Part shown: positions 50,373 to 63,884 of the stretch, piece by piece
How positions within the stretch are numbered: the stretch's first letter is position 1
How the letters are laid out: each line of letters opens with the position of its first letter
Origin: Zoroaster sp. YZ-2022
Taxonomy: Eukaryota; Echinodermata; Asteroidea; Forcipulatida; Zoroasteridae
Assembly: GCA_029582265.1 (NCBI GenBank)
Contig: CM055823.1
Coordinates: forward strand, 2,294,001-2,358,000
DNA length: 64,000 nt
Direction: 5' to 3'
Notes under the pieces: generated by a model
The model's database searches: none
What the model was told of the DNA's origin: nothing
The model's input: the letters and a program-made list of their open reading frames with translations, nothing else
Translations under genes and position numbers: made by a program

Positions 50373-52643
50373 TTATATGGTTTCAATATGTTGCCGCTGA
50401 TGACATGAAAGTGAACTTGACCGAGAGAAAGCTATACCACAAATGTCACAAACAAATGGTTTTTCTCCAGTGTGAATCCTTTGGTGGCTTTTAAGAGAGG
50501 CTTTTACCGTAAACTCTTTATCACAAATGTCACATTTATGTATTTTCTCATTAGTATGCTGCCGCTGATGACGTGAAAGTGTACTTGAATGACAGAAATC
50601 TTTACCACAAATGTCACAAACAAATGGTTTTTCTCCAGTGTGAATCCTTTGGTGGCTTTTAAGAGAGGCTTTTACTGTAAACTCTTTATCACAAATGTCA
50701 CATTTATATGGTTTCTCATTAGTATGCTGCCGCTGATGACATGAAAAATTACCTGACTGAGAGAAAGATTTACCACAAATGTCACAAACAAATGGTTTTT
50801 CTCCAGTGTGAATCCTTTGGTGGGTTTTAAGAGAGGCTTTTACCGCAAACCCTTTATCACAAGTTTCACATTTATATGGTTTCTCATGAGTATGCTGTCG
50901 CTGATGATATGAAAGATTACCTGACTGAGAGAAAGCTTTACCACAAATGTCACAAATAAATGTTTTTTCTCCTGTGTGAATCCTTTGGTGGGTTTTAAGA
51001 GAGGCTTTTACTGTAAACTCTTTATCACAAATGTCACATTTATATGGTTTCTCATTAGTATGCTGCCGCTGATGACATGAAAGTGCACTTGAATGAGAGA
51101 AAGCTTTACCACAAATGTCACAAACAAATGGTTTTTCTCCAGTGTGAATCCTTTGGTGGCTTTTAAGAGCGACTTTTACCGTAAACTCTTTATCACAAAT
51201 GTCACATTTATATGGTTTCTCATTAGTATGTTGCCGCTGATGATGACATGAAAGTGCGCTTGAATGAGAGAAAGCTTTACCACAAATGTCACAAACAAAT
51301 GGTTTCTCTCCAGTGTGAATCCTTTCATGACGTTTTAGGCTGCATGTCCAAGTAAACGTTTTACCACAAATGTCACAAACAAATGGTTTTTCTCCAGTGT
51401 GAATCCTTTGGTGATTGGTAAGTAGGGCTTTCTGCATAAATTCTTTACCACAAATGTCACAAACAAATGGTTTTTCTGCAGTGTGAATCCTTTGGTGGCT
51501 TTTAAGAGCGACTTTTACCGTAAACTCTTTATCACAAATGTCACATTTATGTATTTTCTCATTAGTATGCTGCCGCTGATGACGTGAAAGTGTACTTGAA
51601 TGAAAGAAATCTTTACCACAAATGTCACAAACAAATGGTTTTTCTCCAGTGTGAATCCTTTGGTGCCTTTTAAGAGCGACTTTTACTGTAAACTCTTTAT
51701 CACAAATGTCACATTTATATGGTTTCTCATTAGTATGATGCCGCTGATGATATGAAAGATGACCTGACTGAGAGAAAGATTTACCACAAATGTCACAAAC
51801 AAATGGTTTTTCTCCAGTGTGAATCCTTTGGTGGGTTTTAAGAGAGGCTTTTACCGTAAACTCTTTATCACAAATTTCACATTTATATGGTTTCTCATTA
51901 GTATGCTGTCGCTGATGATATGAAAGATTACCTGACTGAGAGAAAGCTTTACCACAAAAGTCACAAACAAATGGTTTTTCTCCAGTGTGAATCCTTTGGT
52001 GGGTTTTAAGAGCGGCTTTTACCATAAACTCTTTATCACAAATGTCACATTTATATGGTTTCTCATTAGTATGCTGCCGCTGATGACTTGAAAGTGTACT
52101 TGAATGAGAGAAATCTTTACCACAAATGTCACAAACAAATGGTTTTTCTCCAGTGTGAATCCTTTGGTGGCTTTTAAGAGCGACTTTTACCGTAAACTCT
52201 TTATCACAAATGTCACATTTATATGGTTTCTCATTAGTATGCTGCCGCTGATGACATGAAAGTGCGCTTGAATGAGAGAAAGCTTTACCACAAATGTCAC
52301 AAACAAATGGTTTTTCTCCAGTGTGAATCCTTTCGTGACGTATTAGGGTGGATTTATTAGTAAAAGCTTGATCACAACTGTCACAAACAAATTGTTTTTC
52401 TCCAGTGTGAATCCTTTGGTGTATTTTAAGAGAGGCTTTATTCACAAATGTTTTATCACTAATGTCACATTTGTATGTTTTCGTCTTTTCATGACAGCTC
52501 CTGTGCCTTTGAAGATCATCCTGACACGAGAAAGCTATGTTACAAATTCTACAAATGAGTGGTTTTTCTTCAATGTCTTGTTGAGATGTAAGGTTCTGTG
52601 TACCTTCTTCACCACAAAGCTTAGAGTTTTCAATTGTTTCCAT
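50373..52643 (-). CDS. Poly-C2H2 zinc-finger protein, gene E
   Basis: 756 residues: a [14 protein letters not shown] leader identical to gene B's and 26 C2H2 fingers, finger 2 degenerate (CDIS). [21 protein letters not shown] alternates with CDICGKxFSxSSxL fingers. Fingers 4-5 and 16-19 repeat [17 protein letters not shown] with [14 protein letters not shown]. One finger has an extra histidine (CHHQRQH, finger 16) and one linker has changed (HTAEKPFV). It ends HIETI at the shared frameshift. ATG context ACCATGG; acceptor AG at 52704-52703. The short upstream ORF in the other genes has lost its ATG (GACGATCTGG). Probably a nuclear nucleic-acid-binding protein, target unknown. Confidence 0.92.
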   Translation of the reverse strand: METIENSKLCGEEGTQNLTSQQDIEEKPLICRICNIAFSCQDDLQRHRSCHEKTKTYKCDISDKTFVNKASLKIHQRIHTGEKQFVCDSCDQAFTNKSTLIRHERIHTGEKPFVCDICGKAFSHSSALSCHQRQHTNEKPYKCDICDKEFTVKVALKSHQRIHTGEKPFVCDICGKDFSHSSTLSSHQRQHTNEKPYKCDICDKEFMVKAALKTHQRIHTGEKPFVCDFCGKAFSQSGNLSYHQRQHTNEKPYKCEICDKEFTVKASLKTHQRIHTGEKPFVCDICGKSFSQSGHLSYHQRHHTNEKPYKCDICDKEFTVKVALKRHQRIHTGEKPFVCDICGKDFFHSSTLSRHQRQHTNEKIHKCDICDKEFTVKVALKSHQRIHTAEKPFVCDICGKEFMQKALLTNHQRIHTGEKPFVCDICGKTFTWTCSLKRHERIHTGEKPFVCDICGKAFSHSSALSCHHQRQHTNEKPYKCDICDKEFTVKVALKSHQRIHTGEKPFVCDICGKAFSHSSALSCHQRQHTNEKPYKCDICDKEFTVKASLKTHQRIHTGEKTFICDICGKAFSQSGNLSYHQRQHTHEKPYKCETCDKGFAVKASLKTHQRIHTGEKPFVCDICGKSFSQSGNFSCHQRQHTNEKPYKCDICDKEFTVKASLKSHQRIHTGEKPFVCDICGKDFCHSSTLSRHQRQHTNEKIHKCDICDKEFTVKASLKSHQRIHTGEKPFVCDICGIAFSRSSSLSCHQRQHIETI

Positions 52644-52997
52644 GGTTACTCTTCTCCTTCACAAACACCAGATGCTAATTACTGCGACCCAGATCGTCAA
52701 ACCTACAATAAAGCAAATAAAATGATAAACACTCATCTGCTCATGCATGTTAATTTGTGTACAATTTTTAGCCACCCAAAAGAGTTTCCTATTTCTGGTC
52801 ATTAAGAATAGGTCAGCTTCAAAATAGGTGCGATGATCTTATTTTACCCAAACAGATCAAATGTACATATTGGATAAACAGTTAATTTACTTTACACCAA
52901 GTTTTCACTCTATTTAACTGTCATGTGCTTTATAAATAATTTCATCAAATAAACAAGATGAAAAGCAACTGACAAGGAAAGTAATTTAACTTGTGAA

Positions 52998-53318
52998 CCC
53001 TCCTACTATAGCTGCACTTTAGTAGCAAGTTGCTACCGAGGTCAAAACCAGTCAACTGCCCATTTTAAGTGGTGAGCCAAATGTACACACAGGGGCATTT
53101 GTGACTGGTTTTTACTTTGACTAGTCATTTTGACCACCCTGAGCAATACCAGAAAATGCTTTTACGAGTCACAAATGGTCAACTCATTTTGAACTGTAAA
53201 TGTACTTACATGTTGTAAGGTTTGACACCGTTTGACTTTTAAGTGCACTAGATATACCCTCGCAAGTAAATAAACATTTTGACTGATTTTGACCCTTGTA
53301 GTTGTAGTAGTATGAGGG
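52998..53318. mobile_element. TTAA MITE (CCCTCCTACTA), copy in E unit
   Basis: Same element and site as 16023-16343. Left TSD TGAA (52994-52997), right TTAA (53319-53322). Confidence 0.85.
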
Positions 53319-53322
53319 TTAA

Positions 53323-53570
53323 TAAAGTAATTATTTGACAAACCGCACTCTATTTTGGACAGAGTGTTGAAACCAACCAAAGCTTGCGCACAATGTTTAA
53401 GCAGGCAACGAAATGACCAACATCTCATTGGATGTGTTTGTTAATGCAACATTCTTTGCTCAATGCCTCCCAAAATGTTGTCTTGTGAGTCGAAGGTTGA
53501 GTTGTCAGAAAGGGAGTTGTCAGAAAGGTTGAGATGTTTTATGACCTTACCAATACCATGGGCATGGCAT
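53323..53570 (-). promoter_or_regulatory. Conserved upstream block of gene E with CCAAT box
   Basis: Nearly identical to 16348-16490, including the minus-strand CCAAT (53431-53427). About two units of the 15-bp GTTGTCAGAAAGG repeat follow. Confidence 0.35.
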
Positions 53571-54236
53571 TAGGCCAAAAAAAAATGTTGAGTTGTCCTC
53601 TAGTGAAATATTTGAAGGGGTCGGTCGGTCGGGATTTTTTTTTTCCCTTCTTGACTGTCATTTTAAGATTGAAATGCATTGGAACTGAAACCACATACCA
53701 TGTTTATCAAAGACAATGATCTACATGTAGCAGTATGCTAGATCATTACCTAAAGAATAAAGACATCACACAATAAAAAGACATCACACATTAAACTTTA
53801 TAATAATCTTTCAACAACTTTATTTCAACATTCCATACACTTGTTTCTAGCACTTTTGTTCTTAACAACTTCATGCATCCCATTGGTTGACATATGATAT
53901 TAAGACATTTGTATACCTATCATATCAGCAAGGAATTTTGCTTCAGAATAAAAGTATCCCAAGCATTTTTGTTGTACTGTTAAACACAGGTTTTGTTTTG
54001 TTTATATTTTGAGTTCGTTGACACACGTACTGTGCGGGGAGCCAGTGCACAACGATGATGGCCATTTGATTTCAAAATGTGTAGATTGAGTCGCAATCGT
54101 TGACATACAAAACAGTGCGCGAAGCCAGTGGAAAACATGTGAGGGGCCATTCGACTGGAAAACATGTATTTGAGTCGCAATCGTTGGCACAGTGTGCGCG
54201 AAGGCAGTGCACCATGTGAGGGCCGGGGCCATTCGA
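53571..54236. mobile_element. GGCC(A)n-type element with 85-bp minisatellite, E copy
   Basis: Left end GGCCAAAAAAAAATGTTG. The 85-bp repeat at 54035-54236 (about 2.5 units) is cut off by the hAT-like MITE. Homologous to 16672-17330. Confidence 0.6.
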
Positions 54237-54691
54237 GGGTAGAATGTTGTATCTGGCCACCACTGTTTTTCATTAAATATAACCAATAATGTAATCTTAC
54301 CTACCTGGTAAGGTGGAAAACATATGGATGATGATGGACATATACTTCAAATTATTCCAGGATATTTATTTCATGAAAAATCTGGCATTTTTGGTACACG
54401 ATGACTTCCTCAGTCATGTCAGTCTGATCTTGTAAACTCCACAATTTGTGACCAACACAGTCATTGTACATGCATAGTGGCAACTATAATAGGATCCTTC
54501 TATTTTCTGAACGGAAAGATTTTTTTAGAAGGGAAATCAAGTCTGAAAACCATCATAAAAGTGATTTTAAAGATAGTTTTCGCTTTCTGTACCACCAAAA
54601 ATCGATAGAATGATTTTTTAACTGGTTAGTGGTTGCAAGAATAATCTAAAAAAGCCCTTAAAAAGTGGCGGCCGGATACAACATTCTTTCC
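54237..54691. mobile_element. hAT-like MITE, copy 3
   Basis: Termini GGGTAGAATGTTGTATC and GATACAACATTCTTTCC. No clear TSD, because an inverted fragment of the same family follows directly. Confidence 0.75.
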
Positions 54692-54793
54692 AAGGATCAT
54701 ATTATAGTTGCCACTACGCATGTACAATAACATTGGTCACCAATTGTGGAGTTTACAAGCTCAGACTGACATGACTGAGGAAGTCATCGTCTT
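54692..54793. mobile_element. Inverted fragment of the same MITE
   Basis: Matches 10018-10120 (GGATCCTATTATAGTTGCC and GACTGAGGAAGTCATCGT) in the orientation opposite to copy 3. Confidence 0.75.
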
Positions 54794-55070
54794 AAAGGCC
54801 AGTTTCATTTGAAAAGTTTTGACCGAATTTGCCTGCAATGTATCCTTGACCTTGTTGACTAAAAAGTGTCTATATTATATATCATGTCCCCAGTTTTAAT
54901 AACAAAAAATCTCACTGAATACCAAAATCCACCCGTGCGTGACACCCCGATTCAGCGTGTCAAATCGCCGATAGCAGTGATTTTTTAAATCGTTTTAGCC
55001 GTCGGGTCATTTTACGCAAGTTGCACTGTTTTTGTGCAAACCACAACGTGACACAGTTCAGTTGGCATCG
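54794..55070. repeat. Duplicated spacer, E unit
   Basis: Matches 17480-17600 and 20388-20590 with the CAGTCCGGG element absent: its empty site is near 54885. Confidence 0.65.
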
Positions 55071-57389
55071 ACCATGTCGTAGCTATGAAACCCTATTTTT
55101 AAAAATTAATGTTTCTGGACTAAGTTATACACCAAATTAAAGCTCTTGATGAGACAGAGTCAGTGGTACAATTTGTTTTCAAATATTTATTTTAGTTCTT
55201 GAGATACAGGCTTTTAAAATTGGTAAAATTCCAATTACTTGTGCCACTTGATTTTGGGCATTTTAGAATTAATTGTACTAAGTTATACCAAAAATTAAGT
55301 ATATGCCAAGTTATACCTTAAATTGAAGCTGGGAATAAGGGAAAGTCAATGATGTGATTTGTTTTCAAATAAATAGTTTGGTTCTTCAGATATTGGCATT
55401 TAAATGTTGTAATATTGTGCAATTTTGACCATTTTCGTCGTCAAGATCAGGTTTGTAGTTGAAGCCCACTTTATTGATCCTGCCCTAGTATTTTTAAATC
55501 TCCAGCAATCCAGTCTTCTTTCAACTTAAAGGTATACACTGCATCATCTGGTCCTTCGTATTTGATGTTAAACCACTCCTGGCTTTGAGTTACCTGAAAG
55601 GATGAGTAAATAAATTATCCATAAGTTGACAAATCACTAAATTAAGTTAAATTCTGAAAAGAAATAATCTGCAGTCATTATGAACTCATATATTTAGCAT
55701 GGCATATTGTTAAATTCAACAACAAATGAAAGTAAAGTGGTAATGTGGTAATAAAAATTAATTCTTTTCACAGGTATCTTGAAGCCCACAGGTTACTGAG
55801 TGATCGAAATAAAAAAATAAATAACTAAACAACTATTGTTCAGTTTTTGAGTTGTAACTGTATGGGAACTGAAATGTAAAATCATGATTTGCATCAACCA
55901 TAAATCAACAAAGCACTTGGTTGATAATCGTACCTTTTCCTTGGTATCTGTAGGATCACACCGAAGCTCAACTTTCTCCACGATAATGTCTTCATCAACG
56001 TCATCAGATGGGAGACGCACATATGTTATCTAGAGGAGACAAAATTTCTTGATTTGTCACAAATTTTAAACTTGATAAAAAGCATATTGAAGCAAATAAT
56101 ATGAAATAAACAAAATGGGGGAAAACAGGTTTTTTGAATTTTATTTGACTTACTGTTGTATGTTGAGATCCTCTTTGACCTAGTACGCCTTCACTTTCTC
56201 TGGATTTGTCCTTGGTTTACACCTGGCTCATTTTTTTTTAGTAAACAAATTCCACAGTTTTTGTAAAAATCCCTGAAATAATTGACACACATCATGAAGA
56301 AATATTTATATATAACTACTGAATAAAAACATCTAATGGAACTGGGTACCTAGCTCATTTAGCATGATGATGATGATTTAACAGTAGGCCTACATCAAGA
56401 AACATTTTGTGAAAATTTGAAAATTTTACTTTCTTGGGCACTACATCAACGGAGGAAGGATACAGCATACATGTATGTGATTTGGTATTATTTTTTTCAA
56501 AAAAATTAAAAATTAAAAAAATAATTACCCATGACAAAAAACTAAATCACTAATTAATTCATAATTCCTTACTTCCAAATATAAAAAAATACACAAAAAA
56601 TAAATACATCATTTAATAATTACTGTAGAGGAGTAATATTTGAACTTGCACTTGAACTTGTGTATTCCTCCGCTCCATTCATATAATTTTTTTTACGGCG
56701 CGGGCGCCCCGACATGACCCCTAAAAAGCCCCTGTCGCTAGAGTTCGCTAATGTTTTCATGACCAGTCTCTGTTTATATTGTTAAAAAAGTGTAGAGAAT
56801 GTCCAAATGTGTGAATCCACGATGGGGTTCAAGATTTAACACACATTTGAACACTTTATATATGAAAAAGTTACATATTTTTGCAAAAAAGTGCTGAAAA
56901 ATACCTCTTTTCTTACCTTAACAATCGTTCTCATCAAATCAAAACACCTTTTCATTATTCAGTACAAGACAGTAGTCCCGCATCACATTTTGACCCCTGA
57001 ACTTTCATGCAAATCTCTAAAATCAACCCAAAATGCAATTTTTATGAGACCGCCAAACGGGGTCAAATGCTAAAAGTCATGTCAAAATACACAAAGTGAG
57101 CGAGCCGGAACACAAAAGACGTCATCGAAAAATGTAAATATCTGGACAAATATCGCAAGCACAACCTCACGGATTATCTTATCTTAAAGAGTAAGAATTA
57201 CACTGCATTATCTGAAAATTTTGTTCGGAAATTCGGGACCGTTTGATTTTTATGACTTCTAGAAGATTTTTAATTTTACATGGTGGCACATACGGAAATG
57301 TGTTAAGTGGCGTTTGGCCTGGGTGTTATCGCTACATGTCGATTGACCTTGTTTTGACCTAATTTAGATATTTTTCCTCCATGATTTAG
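55071..57389. other. 2.3-kb segment absent from the paralogous spacer
   Basis: The B-C spacer reads directly from GGCATCGAC to GATAACCACGATG (about 20580-20600), whereas here 2.3 kb lie between. No TIR seen. It contains a diverged direct repeat of about 190 bp (55125-55215 and 55305-55400, around TTTGTTTTCAAAT), the three-exon gene end, and 1.1 kb with no recognised feature (56216-57389). Insertion here or deletion there is undecided. Confidence 0.6.
55471..56215 (-). CDS. 3' end of an unrecognised three-exon gene
   Basis: Three minus-strand exons fit together in one frame. Exon 1 (about 56215-56154) reads DKSRESEGVLGQRGSQHTT with donor ACA|GTAAGT. Exon 2 (56029-55934) begins ITYVRLPSDDVDEDIIVEKV after TTTTGTCTCCTCTAG and ends KEK with donor AAG|GTACGA. 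Exon 3 (55593-55471) begins VTQSQEWFNIKYEGPDDAVY after CATCCTTTCAG and ends KILGQDQ. Both internal introns are phase 0 and all sites follow GT-AG. AATAAA overlaps the stop (55475-55470). The 5' part is not found: a TAA lies in frame just upstream of exon 1, so this is either a gene whose start lies further right or a duplicated fragment. The protein is acidic; family not recognised. Confidence 0.6.
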
Positions 57390-57799
57390 ATAACCACGAT
57401 GTGTAGTAATCCATTTACCGACGGTAGAACATCCGTAGACTACCCTTTTTTGTTATATTAGTATTTTACCATAAAAGTTGGACAAGAAAATCTTAAAAAC
57501 TTACCGAAATTTAGTTGCCTGTATTTCCATGCCATAACGAACAGTTTTTTTTATCGCATCGCTAATATAGCGGCTGAAAGGAATCATGGGATGTCTGTGG
57601 GCGCAACAGCGCCACTTCGTGCCGTGCAAACAAACAAAATATTGTTGACGTCACGCAAGCCCCCCCAAACAGATGCCCCAAATGGTATCCCAGTATGCTT
57701 TACGGCAGTTGCTTTAGCGCTATTTGCATTTTTGCAATATATCGTCCATGTACGAAAAGTCGCCGCACGCGTGAAATGACGCACTTACCTTTGGCGAGT
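57390..57799. repeat. Duplicated spacer, E unit, distal
   Basis: Continues the homology to 20590-20990 and then 22000-22055. It contains TGACGTCA (57648-57655) and, on the minus strand, the donor-like GTAAGT (GT at 57788-57787). Confidence 0.6.
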
Positions 57800-58129
57800 G
57801 CGGCTATTAAGCCAGGCACTTCGTGTCTGACGTAACTGCGTTGGATCTGGTATTGCGCGGCGCCCAGTTGAGAACCCATTTGCAAACATATAAACAATAT
57901 GCACACGCGTGCGTGCTTATATTGAGTCACAGTGTCTGCAGTATTTCACTCATAATTGTAAACAGGTAGGTATAAAACATCAGTTTACAACAAAAAATGT
58001 CTGTTTATTGTTTGAATTTTATTAACCTCTCCGTAAGATTCTGCTGTAGAAATGGTTCTCAACTGGGCGCCGCGCAATACCAGATCAAATACAGTGACGT
58101 CAGACACGAAGTGCCTGGCTTATAGCCGC
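57800..58129. mobile_element. 330-bp MITE with long inverted repeats
   Basis: Termini GCGGCTATTAAGCCAGGC and GCCTGGCTTATAGCCGC extend as inverted repeats for about 80 bp, including CGCGCGGCGCCCAGTTGAGA-type sequence. It interrupts the duplicated block just after the donor-like site. The TSD is unclear. Confidence 0.8.
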
Positions 58130-58289
58130 TTTCCTTCATGTACGAATCCTCAATCAAGTCTATATATGGCACGAGTTAATCACAGCGCCCTCTGTAGTTA
58201 GCTATAATTGTACATACATGTACTGTACTCCGTTTCTTACCATGATAATTAAGGCACCCAATCAAACGGCCACAGGCTAGGCTTGTTTG

Positions 58290-58885
58290 TATGTTTCATT
58301 GCTTACTTGTTTATCACTAATTGTGTTCCTTACTGATTTATATTATTTATGCTACTTTTATATTCATTTAAATTCATTTACTTATTTTGCAGATATTTAT
58401 TTACTTATTTAATTTTTCATATATATTACCCTGAATTATGGCATGTAAAATATATACGTTCTTTTTAATTTCCAGATTTTTTTATAACTTCTCATATTAC
58501 TTGTATTTAATAGTTTATTTTTTATTTGGAAAGTTATTTCATGTTACCAACCTAGGATTGGATGACCAGGCTTTCGAGTCACAGTGTTTTCACTTTTGTT
58601 CATCCTGGCCATCTTAGATTGGATTGTCTTCTCTGCTTGTTGAACTCCTCCCACTTCCCCTCTTCCCCAATCCGCTCCCCTTCTATACCTTCCTCATCCC
58701 CACCCCCACCCACATCTCTTCCCCATCTCATTCTTACCTACCGTACCTATACATCTATTCTTTTTGATTGGTATTTGTTATACAATTTATCTCTCATCTT
58801 GACTGTCCCTGATGTATGCCCTTTCTTACTTTGAATGTACATGTTTGTATTTTGAATGTTTTGGCCAAATAAATAATAATAATAG
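58290..58885 (+). mobile_element. LINE 3' end, untranslated
   Basis: T- and C-rich sequence ending GTTTTGGCCAAATAAATAAT followed by ATAATA, which looks like the 3' UTR and tail of a 5'-truncated non-LTR retrotransposon. It interrupts the spacer before module F. No RT motifs remain. Confidence 0.4.
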
Positions 58886-58904
58886 GCAGGCCGGTACGGT
58901 GAGT

Positions 58905-59422
58905 GGATCATCAAGATTGTCTTCTTATTTAAAACAAATCATAATCAAACAAAACATCGAAGTCTGGGTAACACTATAAGGACCATTATTTTGATTTTTT
59001 TTCCAGTAAAAACCCCATAGTTTTATATTACAAACCCAATTATTCCAAGTCCCTGAAATGTTAATCAACTGGAATGGAGTTTATCTGAGGCGGAAGTGTT
59101 TAGGAGTAATGACGGCTATATTCCCTTTTTTTGAATACAAATAATGATGTAATTTGGAGGGAAAAAAATGTTCACCAGATTAACAATATTGATATATAAA
59201 CAAATGTGGGAGAGCAATTAACACTAGTTCTGAAGGATTGAGACAAAATACTTTGAATGAGTCGGAACGAGACAAACTTGATTTGAATGCTTACAAAAAT
59301 ATAACAATTTTATTTACTTTCCAATCAAAACTTAAATATCAAACTTAGATGTGTAAAACATCTATTTGATAAATGGGTAAAGATATTCAAGCAATCAAGA
59401 AATGAACTTTGACCATAAAAAT
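58905..59422 (-). repeat. 3'-flank module of gene F, distal part
   Basis: Homologous to the other modules up to TTTGACCATAAAAATG. The middle of the module, including the minisatellite, is missing. Confidence 0.8.
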
Positions 59423-60215
59423 GAGTTGGAATTTCCCCCGGTAGGCCTACTAGCCATTCTGACCGTGTTTTTATACGACAAAATAAATGCAGGCTTTAAG
59501 CCACTATTTTTTCAGTGTTTAACAAATAACTCATGCAGCCGTCGATTACATCACCATGGGAATATTTACGGGTACATGGTATACAGCTGTACATTACATT
59601 GTGAGCAACAGAACATGGTGAAATTGATACATTGTATCAATCGCCTGTACGTTTCCTGTGTACACTGCTGGTTTCATAGCAGTCTTTTTATTTTAGTAAT
59701 GTTGTGATCTATAGGCCGAAGTTGGCTGGCGGTAGCGCTGGGAAGATAAATTTACTTTTGGTTGGGGGTAAAGGGTACTGTGTTATAACTGTTTTTCAAT
59801 GCACAAAAGCTGGTCCTGGTAGTTATTTATATGAGATAGTACATTGATTTCATGATAATTCATTAAAAGCAAACTGTCGGTTTGCGTACGGTACGCATTG
59901 GCTTGGACCCCCCTCCCCCTGTACGCATGGTGTACGCAATGTCAACAACCCCCCCTCCCCCCTTGGTGCGTACGTACTTTATGGACGGCCCCTTACATGC
60001 TACATGCTCTTTGCTAAACTGAAGGATTTTGGTGGATTGAGGTTATTAGGCATACTTGCCTTTCCATGGAACACGTACATCCATGTTTGTTGTAGTGATT
60101 ACATGGTCAGTGCTTGGGTCAGTGGACACTATTTATTGCTCCATGCATGCAGGGAGGGTCCCTGGCCATGTACACGTATCACAGATTAGAAACACATGTG
60201 TGCATACATTGGTCT
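59423..60215. other. Sequence replacing the middle of module F
   Basis: No gene or family recognised. Positions 59885-59975 (CCCTCCCCCTGTACGC...) are an inverted copy of 62560-62640 on the other side of gene F. Confidence 0.5.
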
Positions 60216-61498
<1,283 letters not shown>

Positions 61499-61558
61499 GG
61501 TTATTGTTCTCCTTCACAAACACCAGATGCTAATTACTGCGACCCAGATCATCAAACC

Positions 61559-62440
61559 TACAATAAAGCAAATAAAATGATAAACACTCATCTGCTCATG
61601 CGTGTTAATTTTTGTACAATTCTTAGCACACCAAAAGAGTCTCTGGTCATACAGTACTATAGGTCAGCTTCAACATAGGTGCAATGATCTTATTTTACCC
61701 AACCAGATCAAATGTACATATTGGATAAACAGTTAATTTACTTTATACCAAGTTTTCACTCTATTTAACTGTCATGTGCTTTATAAATAATTTCATCAAA
61801 TAAACAAGATCAAAAGCAACTGACAAGGAAAATGATTAACTTAATAAACTTGTTAATAAAGTAAGTATTTGACAAACCGCACTCTATTTTGGACAGAGTG
61901 TTGAACCCAACCAAAGCTTGCGCACAATGTTTAACTAAGCAGGCAACGAAATGACCAACATCTCATTGGATGTGTTTGTTAATGCAACATTCTTTGCTCA
62001 ATGTAGGCAGTTTCATGAAAATTTGAAGTTGATTCAATTCTTTTAAATGTCATATCACTGGATAGAGCAAAAAATTATAAAGAAAATGAGGGGTACGTCA
62101 ATGGTCATGATAGGTTAACCCTATGCAAAGTTACGAATTTTTGTTGATTTAAATATTTGGTAATTTTGGAGGCCAGTTTCATTTGAAAAGTTGTGACCGA
62201 ATTTGCCTGCAATGTATCCTTGTAGTTCATGTACTAACAAAGTGTCTATATAGCATGTCCCCCTTTTATAACCAAAAAATCTCATTGATTTGAATACCAA
62301 AATCCACCTGTGCCGCCGTGCGTGACACCCCGATTCACCGAGTCAAATCGCCGATAGCGGTGATTTTTTTTTTTTCACAGCATCAAAACGATGTCTTAAG
62401 ACTTAACATGTACAGTTTATATAATTGGCATTATTTATAT
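61559..62440 (-). repeat. Upstream region of gene F
   Basis: Intron homology, the empty TTAA site (61853-61856), and the CCAAT-containing block (minus-strand CCAAT 61969-61965), then a direct jump to the spacer matching 17331-17600 and 20400-20480. The empty site of the CAGTCCGGG element is near 62255. Confidence 0.6.
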
Positions 62441-62564
62441 AAATGTAACGAAATTACCTGTAAATCAGTGATTATTCTTCGAGTACACTGTACGAATTTT
62501 TCCTCGAAGGCCATATCCCATAATTCCTTCCATAAGCACAGCGCCCTCTCTAGCTATGTCCGCA

Positions 62565-62810
62565 CGAAGGGGGCCGGGGGGGGAGGTGGGGGAGTGTTGT
62601 TGACATTGCGTACACCATGCGTACAGGGGGACTGTGCACTGGCTTGTACATCCCCAGTGGCTGGGACGGACGGGCGGGGAAGCGGGCGGGGAGCGGGCGG
62701 TGGAAGGGCGGGGAGCGGGCGGTGGAAGGGCGGGGAGCGGGCGGGGGAAGGGCGGGGGAAGGGCGGGGAGCGGCGGGCGGACGGGCGGCGGACGGACGGG
62801 ATTAGATCGT
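62565..62810. repeat. G-rich 22-bp minisatellite and inverted-repeat arm
   Basis: 62650-62805 consists of GAGCGGGCGGTGGAAGGGCGGG-type units (period about 22) with many GGG runs on the plus strand, so it could form G-quadruplexes. The left part (62565-62640) is an inverted copy of 59885-59975. Confidence 0.85.
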
Positions 62811-62814
62811 CTTC

Positions 62815-63884
62815 TTACTTAAAACAAATCATACTCGAACAAAAAAAAACATCAATGTCTTAGTAACACTAGAATAATAGAATCATTATTTTCTAAATTA
62901 ACCAACATTTACCCAAAATTATAGATTAACTATTTCAGGAAAAACCCAGTTTTATAAATCCATTCAGTCCCCTGAAATGGTAATCAACGTGAACGGAGCT
63001 GATCTGAGAGTGAATGTTTTTGGGGGGTTATTGACGGCGCAGTCCCGTGTGCTTTCATTGAAAATCATTGGAACTATATCCTTTTTTGAACACAAATAAA
63101 GATGTAATTTGGGGAAAAAAATAGTTACCAGATTAACAATACTGATATATAAACAAACGTGGGAGAGCAATTAACACTAGTTCTGTAGGATTGAGGCAAA
63201 ATACTTTGAATGAGTCGGAACGAGACAAACTTGATTTGAATGCTTACAAAAATATAACAATTTTATTTACTTTCCAATCAAAACTTAAATATCAAACTTA
63301 TATATGTAAAACATTTGATAAATGCGTAAAGATATTCAAGCAATCAAGAAATAAACTTTGACAAAAAATGGTTGAAAACCACTTATCAAAATATTAAAGA
63401 AAACTTAAAACCTAAACCCAAATTGTTCAAATATTTTTAAAATAATAAAACCAAAAACCAACACTGAACTAAAAGTGGATTACTATAAAGCACAATTATA
63501 GTCTTCACTATAAATTCTGGTAAAAGACCAAAAAAAAAAATTAAAATAACCACAATTAAGTTATAAATGTCAATTAATATACAAATACCAAATATAAATG
63601 CACAGAAACCAAGTTGTATCTAAATCTGATAAAATCAGAACCACTTATCCAAATGTAGGAATGAATCAAGTAAATTATGTTATAAAATACTCTTAAAATA
63701 CAAGGAAATATACCAGCTTGACTTTACACAAAATACCAAGTTAAGAAAAGTATTCTGCTGAGTGAGCAAAAGATTAAGTCCAAAAACAGTCATTCTCATC
63801 CTTCAGACAAAAAAAACTTCAATCATGTTGTGAGCCAGAATTCAGAAATGTGGTATCCAAATTAGCTGGAAATTACAAAACGGG
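62815..63884 (-). repeat. 3'-flank module G (gene beyond the window)
   Basis: A seventh module, co-linear with the others, implies a further zinc-finger gene to the right. Confidence 0.8.

Noticed and set aside
62318..62863. 181-residue Gly/Arg-rich ORF
   Set aside because: It is a translation of the 22-bp G-rich minisatellite.
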